DNA from: AC-43 sp963728855
GTDB taxonomy: Bacteria; Actinomycetota; Actinomycetes; Mycobacteriales; Micromonosporaceae
Assembly: GCA_963728855.1 (NCBI GenBank)
Contig: CAVSLN010000012.1
Location: 248,001-312,000, forward strand
Length of the DNA stretch: 64,000 bases
Direction of reading: 5' to 3'
In this document: piece after piece, positions 14,881 to 23,713 of the stretch
Layout of the letters: each line of letters opens with the position of its first letter
How positions within the stretch are numbered: position 1 is the stretch's first letter
Notes under the pieces: generated by a model
Told to the model about the DNA's origin: nothing
Seen by the model: the letters and a program-made list of their open reading frames with translations, nothing else
Database searches by the model: none
Made by a program: the position numbers and the translations under genes

Positions 14881-15594
14881 TCACCTGGTTGTCGGGGCGA
14901 CGGACGACGTGGCGAGCAGGGGCAGCAGGTAGGTGCCGCAGCAGCAGGCGAACAGCAGCCCGAGCCAGACGCCGCCGATGATGAACGCAAGCCGCGACCA
15001 CCGGCGGGAGTCCGCCGCCGCCAGCCGGGCGCCCTCGTGGTCGCCGGCCCGCAGCGCGGAGGCGGCCCGGCTCGCCGAGGCGAGGGCCGGGATCGCCAGC
15101 GGCCAGAAGAAGAGTACGGCGACGATCGAAGCGGCCAGGTTGGTCGGGACCCGTACCGGCGGAGGGTGCGCGTACCGGGGCGGCGGCGGGTACGGCCGGC
15201 GCGGCGGTTGCGGTGCCCATGGCGACTGCGGTGCGCGGGGCGGGTCCGGTGCGCGGGGCGGGGTGGACGGTTCCGAGGGCGTGGCCGGGAAGCCGCGCAC
15301 CACGTCGTCGGCGTCCCAGGCCGAGGGCGGCGGGGCGTATCCGGGCTCGGCGGGTGGCTCGCGGTCGATGACGCACCGGTCGTACTCGGCGCGCTGGAGC
15401 GGGTCGAGGAGGATGTCCCGGGCGGCGTGCAGCAGCCGGGTCGCGTTCACGTCGCCGGTGGGCAGGTCGGGGTGGACCGTGCGGATCCGGCGCCGGTACG
15501 CGCTGACGATCGCGTCGTGGCCGGCCGTACGGTCGACGCCGAGCAACTCGTACGGGTCCTCGCCGTCGAGGTCACGCACCCGGGAGCGGCTCAC
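14881..15594 (-). CDS. J-domain protein with C-terminal dispanin-like membrane domain
   Basis: The predicted 237-residue protein starts with a J domain (DPYELLGVDRTAGHDAIVSA, then YRRRIRTVHPDL with the HPD motif). A Pro-rich linker (about residues 85-140) follows. The C-terminal half has two hydrophobic helices with the CD225/dispanin layout (LAASIVAVLFFWPLAIPALA, then a polar loop with LRAGDHEGARLAAADSRRWS, then IIGGVWLGLLFACCCGTYLL). J domains stimulate Hsp70 ATPase, so this may bring DnaK to the membrane. No DnaK gene is adjacent. The GTG at 15594 gives VSRSRVRDLDGEDPYELLG; a start five codons later is possible. Confidence 0.75.
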   Translation of the reverse strand: MSRSRVRDLDGEDPYELLGVDRTAGHDAIVSAYRRRIRTVHPDLPTGDVNATRLLHAARDILLDPLQRAEYDRCVIDREPPAEPGYAPPPSAWDADDVVRGFPATPSEPSTPPRAPDPPRAPQSPWAPQPPRRPYPPPPRYAHPPPVRVPTNLAASIVAVLFFWPLAIPALASASRAASALRAGDHEGARLAAADSRRWSRLAFIIGGVWLGLLFACCCGTYLLPLLATSSVAPTTR

Positions 15595-15793
15595 CGACCG
15601 CCGCTTCCCGAGCGCACTTGGACCTCGGCCCGCCAGCGGGTGAGCTCCACCGGGACGTACCGGGCCCGTCGCGGTCGGGCAGGCGTTCCTCGGCCAACGT
15701 AGCTCCCTCCCGGCCGGGCATCGACGCGCCCAGGCTAAGGGCCCGGATACCTGCGCGCAGCCCGCTTTCAGGTCACCGGTACGCCGGGCGGGT

Positions 15794-17437
15794 TCATGGT
15801 TCGTTCGCTCCACGGCGCCCGATGGCGACGCCGCACTCACTCACGGCGAGGTAGGCGCGCCAGCCGCCATGGGCGCTGATGTCCGTACCGGACGGCTCGG
15901 TGGACACGAACCCGGTCACCTCCCGGCCGTCGTCGAGCACCAGCCGGCCCAGGCCCAGCGGGTCGGGGATGGTGCCGAGCAGCGCCCCGACCGCCTGCTG
16001 CGGAAGCGCCCACACCTCGACGGCGATCCCGTCCGGCGGCCCGTCGCCGGTGCGTACCAGGCCGGGCCGGGGCACACCGGTACCGGGCAGCCGGAAGAGC
16101 CGGTACCCCGGGGCGGTACGGGACCGGTGGCGCAGCCGGCCGCCGTACCGCAGCAGCTGCTGGTTGAGCGGGAGCCCGGACAGGTGCGCGCCGCATACCG
16201 CCAGGTCGAGCCAGCCCGGCTCGGGCTCGTCGGCCGGTACGGGCTCCCCGCACCAGCGGGCGGCCAGGTCGAGCAGCGGCCCGTCGGCGAACGCCGGCGC
16301 GACGAGCTGCACCCCGAACGGCAGCCCGTCCGGGCGCGTACCCGCCGGTACCGCGACCGCGCACAGGTCGAGCAGGTTGACGAAGTTGGTGTAGCGGCCC
16401 AGCCGCGCGTTCACGCCGACCGGGTCGGCGGCCACCTCGGCGAGCGTCGGGTGGCCGGGCGTGACGGGCAGCAGCAGCGCGTCCACGTCGGCCCACACCG
16501 CCTCGGTGGCCCGGCGCAGCGCGGCCAGCCGGTCGAGCGCGCGGAACGCGTCGGCGGCGGAGATGTGCCGGCCCGGGGTGACCACCTCGCGGACCGTCGG
16601 GTCGACGTGCGGCCGGTCGAGCAGGTGCCCGAACCCGGCCCACCGCTCGGCCAGCCACGGCCCGCCGTAGAGCAGCTTGGCGGCGGCCAGGAACGGCGCG
16701 ATGTCCACCGGGACGAGCCGGGCCAGGGCGCCGGCCCGGTCCAGCGCCGCGCGCCACGCCTCGGCGTGCGGCGGGTCCAGCTCCAGAGCCCCATCGGGTA
16801 CGGCCACCACGCGCATCCGCGCCGCGACCCCCGGCGGCGGTACGGGCGGGACGGCCCGCGACCACGGATCCTCGAGGTCGACGCCGATCAGTACGGAAAG
16901 CGCGTCCCGCGCCGCGCCGACCGTGGTGGTGAACGTGGTGACACAGTCCAGCGACCGGCACGCCGGCAGCACCCCGCGCGTGGACACCAGCCCGCGCGTG
17001 GGCTTCACGCCGACGATCCCGTTGAACGCGGCCGGTACCCGCCCGCTGCCGGCGGTGTCCGTACCGAGCGCGAGCGGCACCAGCCCGCTGGCCACCGCGA
17101 CCGCGCTGCCCGAGCTGCTGCCCCCCGATACGTGCTCCGCGCTCGCCACCGCGTGGCACGCCCCGTACGGGCTGCGGGTGCCGACGAGGCCGGTGGCGAA
17201 CTGGTCGAGGTTGGTCTTGCCGACCGGTACGGCACCGGCGTCCATCAGCAGTTCCACGGCCGTCGCGCTCCGGGCGGCCGGCTCGGTCAGGTCCGGGCAC
17301 CCGGCCGTCGTTGGATATCCAGCAAGGTCAATGTTGTCCTTGATGGCGAACCGGACGCCGGCCAGCGGCCCGTCCCGGTTCCCGTACCCGGTCGGGCTCA
17401 GCGCACGGATCCAGATGGGCTGGGTGGGCACGCTCAC
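15794..17437 (-). CDS. atzF: allophanate hydrolase
   Basis: This enzyme splits allophanate into ammonia and carbon dioxide, the last step after guanidine or urea carboxylation. The 547-residue chain has an amidase-signature domain (residues about 1-420) with the catalytic Lys in FAIKDNIDLAGYPTTAG, the Ser-rich loop HVSGGSSSGSAVAVASGLV and the second Ser in GTDTAGSGRVPAAFNG. A C-terminal domain (LAVCGAHLSGLPLNQQL to the end) is the typical second domain of AtzF/DUR1,2-type hydrolases. The GTG at 17437 overlaps the carboxyltransferase stop (GTGA), so the genes are coupled. It is the last gene of the guanidine operon. Confidence 0.92.
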   Translation of the reverse strand: MSVPTQPIWIRALSPTGYGNRDGPLAGVRFAIKDNIDLAGYPTTAGCPDLTEPAARSATAVELLMDAGAVPVGKTNLDQFATGLVGTRSPYGACHAVASAEHVSGGSSSGSAVAVASGLVPLALGTDTAGSGRVPAAFNGIVGVKPTRGLVSTRGVLPACRSLDCVTTFTTTVGAARDALSVLIGVDLEDPWSRAVPPVPPPGVAARMRVVAVPDGALELDPPHAEAWRAALDRAGALARLVPVDIAPFLAAAKLLYGGPWLAERWAGFGHLLDRPHVDPTVREVVTPGRHISAADAFRALDRLAALRRATEAVWADVDALLLPVTPGHPTLAEVAADPVGVNARLGRYTNFVNLLDLCAVAVPAGTRPDGLPFGVQLVAPAFADGPLLDLAARWCGEPVPADEPEPGWLDLAVCGAHLSGLPLNQQLLRYGGRLRHRSRTAPGYRLFRLPGTGVPRPGLVRTGDGPPDGIAVEVWALPQQAVGALLGTIPDPLGLGRLVLDDGREVTGFVSTEPSGTDISAHGGWRAYLAVSECGVAIGRRGANEP

Positions 17438-19377
17438 GCCGGGATTCCGGTGGCGAGGGCCCAGCGGTCGCGCTCGTCGGCGAACGCGGCGCGGCGCCGG
17501 GCGGTGAACTCGGCCGCGCCCGGGCTCGGCGGGGGGAGCAGGTCGGCCAGGCGCAGGGTCACCGGGCGGGTGTCCAGGTCGCGCCGGCCCGTGGTGACGT
17601 CCGCGCGCAGGTCGAGCAGCTCGGCGGGGGAGACCGGGTGGAACCGCAGCAGGTCGAACTGGCGCAGCAGCCACGGCGTGCCGGTACCCAGGCGCCACAC
17701 CGGGACGGTACGGCCGACGAGCTGGTAGCCGCCCGGGCCCTCCATGCCGTACACGCACAGGTACGCGCCGCCGATGCCGACCGCGTTGGCCGGCGTCCAG
17801 GTACGGGGCGGGTCGTACTTGGTCGTCACCAGCCGGTGCGCCGGGTCCAGCGGTACGGCCACCGGAGCCCCCAGGTACACGTCGCCCAGCCCGACCACGA
17901 GGTAGGTGGCCGCCGCCACGATGTCGAAGACGTCGTGCCGCTCGGCCAGCCCGTTGATGCGCCGGATGAACTCCACGTTGTCCGGGCACCAGGGCGCGTC
18001 CCAGCGCACCGAGGTCTGGTAGCGGCTCATCGCCTCGTGTACGGCCGGGTCGTCGAAGGCGATCGGCAGGCTCACCTGCCGGGCGGCAACCTCCACAGTG
18101 GACAGTTCCGGGAGGGTGGCCCACGCCTCGGCCACCCGGGCGGCCAGCGCCGGCAGCGGCAGGCGGGTCTCGTCGACGGCGAGCAGGAGCGACCGTACCC
18201 CCTCGACGCTCTCGGTCACCCCGGCCGGCACGCCCACCGCGCCGGCCAGCAGGTGCACCCGCAGCCGGACCGCCAGGTCCAGCTCGGCCGGGCCGAGCTC
18301 CACCAGCAGGTGGTGGTCGCCGGCCCGGCGCGCGGTCAGCGCGGGCCGCTCGCCCTCGGCCGGCAGGTCCAGCAGCGCGGCCGGCCGGGCCGTGCCGGCG
18401 CGGACGTAGCTCGCCTGCCGGTACGGGCCGGTGGTCTTGCGCAGCAGCCGGGCCCGCTCGGCGTTGGCCTCGTCGGCCTGCTCGGGCGTGACCGGCAGCA
18501 GCCGTACCCGGTCGCCCGGGCGGCACTGGGCCAGCCGCCACCGGTCGGCCCGGATCACCACCGCCGGTACCACGAACCCGCCCAGGCTCGGCCCGTCCGG
18601 CCCGACGATGACCGGGGTACCGCCGGAGAGCATGACGGCGCCGACCGGGTACGCGCTGTCGTGGATGTTGCTCGGGTGCAGCCCCGCCTCGCCGCCGTCC
18701 TCGCGGGCGAACTCCGGTACCCTGCCGACCAGCCGCACACCCGTACGGTCGGACCGGTGGTCCAGTCGCCACACCGTGTCGAACAGCGCGGCCGCCCCCG
18801 CCTCGGTGAGGTAGTCGGGCGCACCGTGCGGCCCCGGCACCACCCGGATCGTCCACGAGTCGGTGAGCACCGGCAGCACGTCGCTCAGGTCGACCGGCTC
18901 GCCGAGCCGCTCGCCCGCCGACAGCACGTCGCCGGTGCGCACCGGCCGGCCCTGGTACCCGCCGAACCCGCCGAGCAGGAACGTCGACCGGCTGCCCAGC
19001 GTCTCCGGTACGGCGAGCCCGCCCGCGACCGCCAGGTACCCGCGCAGCCCGGGTCCCCGGATCGCACCGAGGTCGAGGGTCTGCCCCGCGAAGACCTCGA
19101 CCGGCTTGCCCAGCGTGAGCGGCACACTGTCCACTGTGGACGCACTGGCCGCCCCGGCCACGCAGACCAGCGCCGGCTGCCGGAAGCGCAGCACCGGTCC
19201 GCGCAGGACGGCCTCCAGCCCGGCCGCGCCGGGTGGGTTGCCCACGGCCAGGTTCGCCAGCGCGAAGGACAGGTCGTCCCAGGCGCCGGACGGCGGTACC
19301 CCGACCCCCCACAGCCCCTGGCGACCGGGCAAATCCTGCACGGTCGTCTGGGTACCGGGGGAGACCACCTCGAACAT
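17434..19377 (-). CDS. urea/guanidine carboxylase-type carboxyltransferase, no biotin carboxylase or BCCP
   Basis: The 647-residue protein has two carboxyltransferase modules. The first (residues about 1-300, SPGTQTTVQDLPGRQGLWGV and later PSNIHDSAYPVGAVMLSGGT) is the AHS2/PxpC type. The second (about 370-600, ending near DLLRFHPVSPAELL) is the AHS1/PxpB type. Full urea or guanidine carboxylases have a biotin carboxylase domain before these and a biotin carrier domain after them. Here the protein begins right at AHS2 and ends just after the linker (RDRWALATGIPA), with no MKM biotin site. The ATG at 19377 overlaps the upstream stop (TGATG), so there is no room for a lost N-terminus. A separate biotin carboxylase/BCCP must supply the missing steps, or the reaction differs. 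Two TCCACWGTGGA palindromes lie inside. Confidence 0.85.
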   Translation of the reverse strand: MFEVVSPGTQTTVQDLPGRQGLWGVGVPPSGAWDDLSFALANLAVGNPPGAAGLEAVLRGPVLRFRQPALVCVAGAASASTVDSVPLTLGKPVEVFAGQTLDLGAIRGPGLRGYLAVAGGLAVPETLGSRSTFLLGGFGGYQGRPVRTGDVLSAGERLGEPVDLSDVLPVLTDSWTIRVVPGPHGAPDYLTEAGAAALFDTVWRLDHRSDRTGVRLVGRVPEFAREDGGEAGLHPSNIHDSAYPVGAVMLSGGTPVIVGPDGPSLGGFVVPAVVIRADRWRLAQCRPGDRVRLLPVTPEQADEANAERARLLRKTTGPYRQASYVRAGTARPAALLDLPAEGERPALTARRAGDHHLLVELGPAELDLAVRLRVHLLAGAVGVPAGVTESVEGVRSLLLAVDETRLPLPALAARVAEAWATLPELSTVEVAARQVSLPIAFDDPAVHEAMSRYQTSVRWDAPWCPDNVEFIRRINGLAERHDVFDIVAAATYLVVGLGDVYLGAPVAVPLDPAHRLVTTKYDPPRTWTPANAVGIGGAYLCVYGMEGPGGYQLVGRTVPVWRLGTGTPWLLRQFDLLRFHPVSPAELLDLRADVTTGRRDLDTRPVTLRLADLLPPPSPGAAEFTARRRAAFADERDRWALATGIPA

Positions 19378-19994
19378 CACTGTGACATCTCCTCGCTCGT
19401 CCAGCCCTTGAGGGCGATGGGCGTCGGATCGTAGCCGTTGCACGGGTTGTTGATCTGCGGGCAGTTGCTGATGAGCACGAGGATGTCGCGCTCGGCGTGC
19501 AGCTCGACGTACTTGCCCGGGCCGGACCGGCCGTCCTCGAAGGTGAGCCCGCCGTCCGGGGTCAGCGGTACGTTCATGAAGAAGTTGACGTTGTGGGTGA
19601 GGTCCACTTTGGACAGTCCCCGGCCCCAGCGCGCGACCTGGCGCAGGAAGGTGGTACGGCAGGCGTGCTGGTGGCGGGTGTGCAGGCCGTACCGCACGAC
19701 GTTGCTCTCCTTGGCACACGCGCCACCGAGGGTGTCGTGCCGGCCGCAGGTGTCCTCGACGACCGTGGCGAGCACGTCGCCGTCGACGGACAGCAGCGCG
19801 CTGCCCGTGGTCAGGTACGCCGACCCCTGCTCCCGTACGGTGTCCACCGCGCTGTACCGGTTGCCGTAGTCGTGCGCGTCGTACAGCAGCGTGTCCACGG
19901 CCTGGTTGCCGTGCAGGTCCACGATGCGCAGCCGGCCGCCGGCCGGTACCTCGCCGATCCACCCGTCCCCGGGCGGTACCACCAGGTCGATCAT
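19377..19994 (-). CDS. urea carboxylase-associated protein 2 (DUF1989), carboxyguanidine deiminase-type subunit
   Basis: The 205-residue protein matches the UAAP2 pattern: LRIVDLHGNQAVDTLLYDA, TTGSALLSVDGDVLATVVED, TCGRHDTLGGACAKESNVVR with conserved Cys and His, NVNFFMNVPLTPDGGL and LVLISNCPQINNPCNGYDPT. In guanidine operons of pseudomonads the two DUF1989 proteins form the carboxyguanidine deiminase that turns carboxyguanidine into allophanate. Its start overlaps the upstream DUF1989 gene by four bases (ATGA). The guanidine-I riboswitch upstream supports guanidine rather than urea as substrate. Which of the two subunits is named A or B I cannot tell. Confidence 0.88.
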   Translation of the reverse strand: MIDLVVPPGDGWIGEVPAGGRLRIVDLHGNQAVDTLLYDAHDYGNRYSAVDTVREQGSAYLTTGSALLSVDGDVLATVVEDTCGRHDTLGGACAKESNVVRYGLHTRHQHACRTTFLRQVARWGRGLSKVDLTHNVNFFMNVPLTPDGGLTFEDGRSGPGKYVELHAERDILVLISNCPQINNPCNGYDPTPIALKGWTSEEMSQ

Positions 19995-20692
19995 GGCTGA
20001 GTCACCTCTGACGCCGCCAGCGCCCGGGCGGACTCAGGACGGAAGGTGCGCGACGGGTCGTCCGGACCGGGCGGCGCCGCCAGCGACAGGGTGCACCGGA
20101 TCCCGGCCGGCGCCCACTTGCCCGACGGGTCCAGCGGGTGCGGCGCGGTCGCCAGTACGACCAGCACGTCCTGCTCGGCGCGCAGGCTCACCCAGTCACC
20201 GGTACGGGCATGACCGTCCACAAAGGACAGCCGGCCGGCCTGGTCCGGCGCCACCTTCACGAACCAGTTCACGGTGGCATGCAGGTCGCGCCGGCCGAGG
20301 CCGAGCGTGGCCAGCTCGTCGAGCAGCAGCGCCCGCGCACTGCGCCGCCAGTCGTTGCCGTGCGTGGCGTAGTCGCTGGGTCCGAACCGCTCGACGTGCC
20401 GGTCGAGGCTGTGCCCGGTGACCGCGTCGTGCCAGTCCAGCGAGGAGCCGGTGACCGAGCACAGCGCCCGGCCGAGGTCGGACATGAGCACCATCGGCGG
20501 CCGTACCCGCGCCGACATCTGCGCCTTGAGCGTGTCCGGGATGTTGAGGCGCTCCAACGGGTTCGCGGCGGCGTACAGCAGCGTGCTGACGCACGCGTCG
20601 TCCTGTAGGGCGGAAAGCCGCAGGGCGGTACCCCGGGGCAGGACGAGCGACCAGCCCGCCCCGCCCGGTACGTCGTGATCTAGGTTCGGCAA
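19991..20692 (-). CDS. urea carboxylase-associated protein 1 (DUF1989), carboxyguanidine deiminase-type subunit
   Basis: This is the partner of the next gene and shares its fold: GTALRLSALQDDACVSTLLY, the NPLERLNIPDTLKAQ motif, DLGRALCSVTGSSLDWHDAV, ATVNWFVKVAP and LRAEQDVLVVLATAPHPLDP. The 233-residue reading uses the TTG at 20692, which has GGGAGG eight bases upstream. No ATG or GTG lies nearby, and codons further upstream would fall in the riboswitch. It is the first gene of the guanidine breakdown operon and directly follows the riboswitch, so its translation start is the likely point of control. The ATGA overlap with the next gene implies coupling. Confidence 0.85.
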   Translation of the reverse strand: MPNLDHDVPGGAGWSLVLPRGTALRLSALQDDACVSTLLYAAANPLERLNIPDTLKAQMSARVRPPMVLMSDLGRALCSVTGSSLDWHDAVTGHSLDRHVERFGPSDYATHGNDWRRSARALLLDELATLGLGRRDLHATVNWFVKVAPDQAGRLSFVDGHARTGDWVSLRAEQDVLVVLATAPHPLDPSGKWAPAGIRCTLSLAAPPGPDDPSRTFRPESARALAASEVTQP

Positions 20693-20744
20693 CAGCGCAG
20701 CCTCCCGGGACCGGGACCAGGCCGCACTGGCCCGGTCTACCTGG

Positions 20745-20845
20745 CCTCCCGGGCTTTTCCCCCGCCGTGGAGCGGCGCCAGCGACGTCGCCTGCACCTCT
20801 CGGACCAGACCCGTCCCCCGACGGCGGAACCCTAGGTGCGCCCCG
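20745..20845 (-). promoter_or_regulatory. guanidine-I riboswitch (ykkC class)
   Basis: On the minus strand the conserved blocks occur in order: CCTAGGGTTCCG, then CTGGTCCGAGAGGTGCAGGC, then CCACGGCGGGGGAAAAGCCC and GGGAGG. These are the signature elements of the ykkC/guanidine-I aptamer. It precedes the DUF1989/carboxyltransferase/allophanate hydrolase genes by about 50 bases. A second GGGAGG 45 bases downstream is the ribosome site of the first gene, which suggests control at translation or by a terminator between them. Confidence 0.92.
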
Positions 20846-20977
20846 CCACTGTCGGGCGGGTCGCTGTCGATTCCACCGGGCTGCCGTCAACTAACGGCGA
20901 CGCCTGTGTTCCGGCTTTGTGAAAGAGTCCTCACGGCGGCTGCGCTCATGCGCCGACCCGCAAGCTCTCGGCGACGC

Positions 20978-21757
20978 TCATGCCATGGCGTGCTTGCGGT
21001 GGTAGGTCCGGACCAGGTCCTCGATGCGGGCGCGCAGGGCGATGAACTCCGGCGCGCGCTTCGCGGTCAGGTCGCGGCCGGGCGGCAGGTCGACCGCGAT
21101 GTCCGCGGCGACCCGCCCGGGGTCGCAGGCGAGCACGACGACGCGCTGGCCGAGGAAGACCGCCTCCTCCACGTCGTGGGTGACCATGAGCACGGTGGTA
21201 CCGGTGTCCCGCCAGATCCGCCCGATGAGCAGCTGCATGTCCTCCTTGGTCTGTACGTCCAGCGCGCCGAACGGCTCGTCGAGCAGCAGCACCTCGGGCT
21301 CGCAGGCCAGCGCCCGCGCGATCGCCACCCGCTGGCGCTGCCCGCCGGACAGCTGCTTGGGCAGGGCGTACCGCAGCGGGGTCAGCCCGGTCTCCTCGAG
21401 GTACCACGCCACCCGGCGGGCCCGTTCGGCCCGGGAGATGGGCAGCAGCTCCAGCCCGAAGGCGACGTTGCGCTCGACGGTCCGCCACGGGTACACGGCG
21501 CCGGACTGGAAGACCAGGCCCCGGTCGGGGCCGGGTCCGGTCACCGGCCGGCCATCCAGCCGCACCTCGCCGGCGGACGGGCGGCTCAGCCCGGCGACCA
21601 GCGACAGCAGCGTGGACTTGCCCGAGCCGCTCGCGCCCACCACGCAGACGAAGGAGCCGCGCTCGACCCGCAGGTCGATGCCCTGCAGCGCCCGTACGGT
21701 GGCGCCGCGGCGGCGGAAGTCCTTGCCGACGCCGGTGAGCTCCAACGCCTGGGTCAT
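20978..21757 (-). CDS. ABC transporter ATP-binding protein (nitrate/taurine type, probably guanidine uptake)
   Basis: The 259-residue ATPase has Walker A GASGSGKST (about residues 40-48), the Q-loop in VFQSGAVYPWRTV, the signature LSGGQRQRVAIARAL, Walker B VLLLDEPFGALD and the H-loop in VMVTHD. This is the NrtD/SsuB/TauB class. Its ATG overlaps the permease stop (ATGA). With the permease and binding protein upstream and a guanidine-I riboswitch in front, it most likely powers import of guanidine or a guanidinium compound. The substrate is inferred from regulation only. Confidence 0.93.
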   Translation of the reverse strand: MTQALELTGVGKDFRRRGATVRALQGIDLRVERGSFVCVVGASGSGKSTLLSLVAGLSRPSAGEVRLDGRPVTGPGPDRGLVFQSGAVYPWRTVERNVAFGLELLPISRAERARRVAWYLEETGLTPLRYALPKQLSGGQRQRVAIARALACEPEVLLLDEPFGALDVQTKEDMQLLIGRIWRDTGTTVLMVTHDVEEAVFLGQRVVVLACDPGRVAADIAVDLPPGRDLTAKRAPEFIALRARIEDLVRTYHRKHAMA

Positions 21758-22644
21758 CCGACCCACCGCCCCACCCGGTCGCGCAGGACTCGCAACAGGA
21801 CGTCCATGGTCAGGCCGATGACCCCGATGACCACGAGCACCGCGAAGATCTTGTCGGTCTGCAGGAACCGGCCGGCGCGGACGATCCGGTAGCCGAGGCC
21901 GGACTCGGAGTTGATCAGCTCGGCGACGACCACGAAGTTCCACGCGGCGGCCGCGTTGACCCGCATCGCGTCGATCATCCCGGGCAGCGCGTGCGGTACG
22001 ACCACCTTGCGCAGCACCTCACCGCGCCGGGCGCCGAGCGTGTACGAGACGTCGATGAGCGCGTGCGGCACGACCCGTACGGCATCGGCGGTCATCAGCG
22101 TGTTGAAGAAGACCGTACCGATGAGCAGGATCGCCACCTTGGACGGCTCGCCCAGCCCGAGCCAGATGATCAGCAGCGGGATGAACGCGCTCGCCGGCAG
22201 GTACCGCAGGAGCCCGATCACCGGCTCCAGCGCGGCCTGCCCGGACTGGAAGCTGCCCATCAGGATGCCGATCGGCACCGAGACGGCGACCGCGAGCCCG
22301 AAGCCGGTGAGTACCCGGTGCACGCTCGCCCACGTGTCGGTGAGCAGCGTTCCGGAGCGGGCCATGTCCAGCCCGGCGGCCCAGACCGACTCCGGCGACG
22401 GCAGGAACGTCGCCGATACGGTATGGCTGGCCGCCAGCACGTACCACGCGACCAGCGGCAGCGCGATGGACAGCGCGGTGAGCACCGTACGGGACGTGCT
22501 GCCGATCGGGGTGCGGATGGACAGCAGGCGGGCCCGTCGCCGTACCTGCCGCCGGCGCGGCAGCTCCGCCCAGCCCTCCCGGCCGGTCGTCCCGGTCGGG
22601 AGGGTCTCGCGGGTCAGGCTTTCCTGGGTCGCCATCACGGTCAC
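21754..22644 (-). CDS. ABC transporter permease (nitrate/taurine type)
   Basis: The 296-residue protein has about six membrane helices (for example TALSIALPLVAWYVLAAS, AFIPLLIIWLGLG, IFAVLVVIGVIGLTMDVLL). The permease loop that contacts the ATPase is present (YTLGARRGEVLRKVVVPHAL). The N-terminal 45 residues are cytoplasmic and basic. The GTG at 22644 overlaps the binding-protein stop (GTGA); an ATG three codons further in (22635) is the alternative start. Together with its neighbours it forms a complete importer. Confidence 0.92.
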   Translation of the reverse strand: MTVMATQESLTRETLPTGTTGREGWAELPRRRQVRRRARLLSIRTPIGSTSRTVLTALSIALPLVAWYVLAASHTVSATFLPSPESVWAAGLDMARSGTLLTDTWASVHRVLTGFGLAVAVSVPIGILMGSFQSGQAALEPVIGLLRYLPASAFIPLLIIWLGLGEPSKVAILLIGTVFFNTLMTADAVRVVPHALIDVSYTLGARRGEVLRKVVVPHALPGMIDAMRVNAAAAWNFVVVAELINSESGLGYRIVRAGRFLQTDKIFAVLVVIGVIGLTMDVLLRVLRDRVGRWVG

Positions 22645-23657
22645 CCGGTGACCGCCTGGACGAACTTGGGTTCGAAGAGACCGTCCAGCGCGGGCTTCTT
22701 GTCCACCAGCTTCGTCGAAACCAGGAACTCGGCGATCGAGTTGGCCTGGTAGTCGAGGTTGGCGGGGGTGGCGCCGGACTTGAAGGCGTCCAGATTCTGC
22801 TGGCGGGTGAAGATCGTCGTACCCGCGTCATAGGACTTGTAGTCCTCGACGCTGACGCCGGCCCGCTTGGCCATGATGCCGATCGCCTCGGTCTTGTTGG
22901 CCTGGATCCAGGCCAGCGTCTCGAACCAGGTCTTCACGATCGCCTGGACCTGGTCGCCGTGCGCCTTCACGAAGTCCGCCCCGAAGACCAGGTGGTCCGG
23001 GATGGCGCCGGGGAACTCCTTCGAGGTGGCGATCGCCTTGCTGCCCTTCAGGCCCAGCGCGGTCGTGGTGAACGGCGCGAAGACGCCCACCGCGTCGACC
23101 TTGCCGGCGACGAACGCGGCCGCGGCGGCGTCGGTGGCCAGCGGGGTGAACTGGACGTCCTGCTCGGTCAGCCCGGCCTTCTTGAGGGCGAGCAGCAGCA
23201 GGTAGTGGTCGACCGTACCCTGCTCGGCGGCGACCTTCTTGCCCTTGAGGTCGGCGACGCTGTTGATGCCCTCGCGGGCGATGATCTGGTCGTTGCCGGT
23301 CGAGTTGTCGTTGACCAGCACGATGGTCTGCTTGGCCCCGCCGCTCACCGACGAGAGGGTGTCGTTGAGCGTCTGGCTGTTGGCGTTGACGTTGCCGGTG
23401 GCCAGCGCGTTGAGGCTGTCGGTGTAGCTGTCGAAGTACTTCAGCTCGACCTCGACGCCGTTCTTGGCGAACAGGCCCTTGTCCTGGGCGACCTGCCAGG
23501 GGAACCAGCCCGGCCAGGCGCTGAACCCGATGGTGACCTTGCCGCCGGACGTGCCGGCGGCCGCGTTCGACGAGGCGGCCTTGCCGCACGCCGCGGTACC
23601 GAGTAACAGGGCGATGCCGGCGACGGCCAGCATTCGGTTGGCAATTCGACGGTTCAT
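22641..23657 (-). CDS. ABC transporter substrate-binding lipoprotein (guanidine-regulated)
   Basis: The 338-residue protein begins with a lipoprotein signal (MLAVAGIALLLGTAACGK, lipobox Cys about residue 24), then an NMT1/SsuA-type binding fold: KVTIGFSAWPGWFPWQVAQD, GLFAKNGVEVELKYFDSY, then DLKGKKVAAEQGTVDHYLLL. It should capture the transported compound outside the membrane. The ATG at 23657 is preceded by GGGGCAGGT. A guanidine-I riboswitch lies about 57 bases upstream, so expression should rise with guanidine. Charged residues that could hold a guanidinium group cannot be picked out by eye. Confidence 0.92.
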   Translation of the reverse strand: MNRRIANRMLAVAGIALLLGTAACGKAASSNAAAGTSGGKVTIGFSAWPGWFPWQVAQDKGLFAKNGVEVELKYFDSYTDSLNALATGNVNANSQTLNDTLSSVSGGAKQTIVLVNDNSTGNDQIIAREGINSVADLKGKKVAAEQGTVDHYLLLLALKKAGLTEQDVQFTPLATDAAAAAFVAGKVDAVGVFAPFTTTALGLKGSKAIATSKEFPGAIPDHLVFGADFVKAHGDQVQAIVKTWFETLAWIQANKTEAIGIMAKRAGVSVEDYKSYDAGTTIFTRQQNLDAFKSGATPANLDYQANSIAEFLVSTKLVDKKPALDGLFEPKFVQAVTG

Positions 23658-23713
23658 TACCTGCCCCACAGTTGTATGAGGTAAGTCCGGCTGGGGAGCA
23701 GCCGGACGCGGCT

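Noticed and set aside
17438..19312. Continuation of the allophanate hydrolase frame upstream of its start
   Set aside because: The frame stays open through the carboxyltransferase gene but reads arginine/glycine-rich sequence, while the carboxyltransferase frame has clear domains and a GTGA overlap.
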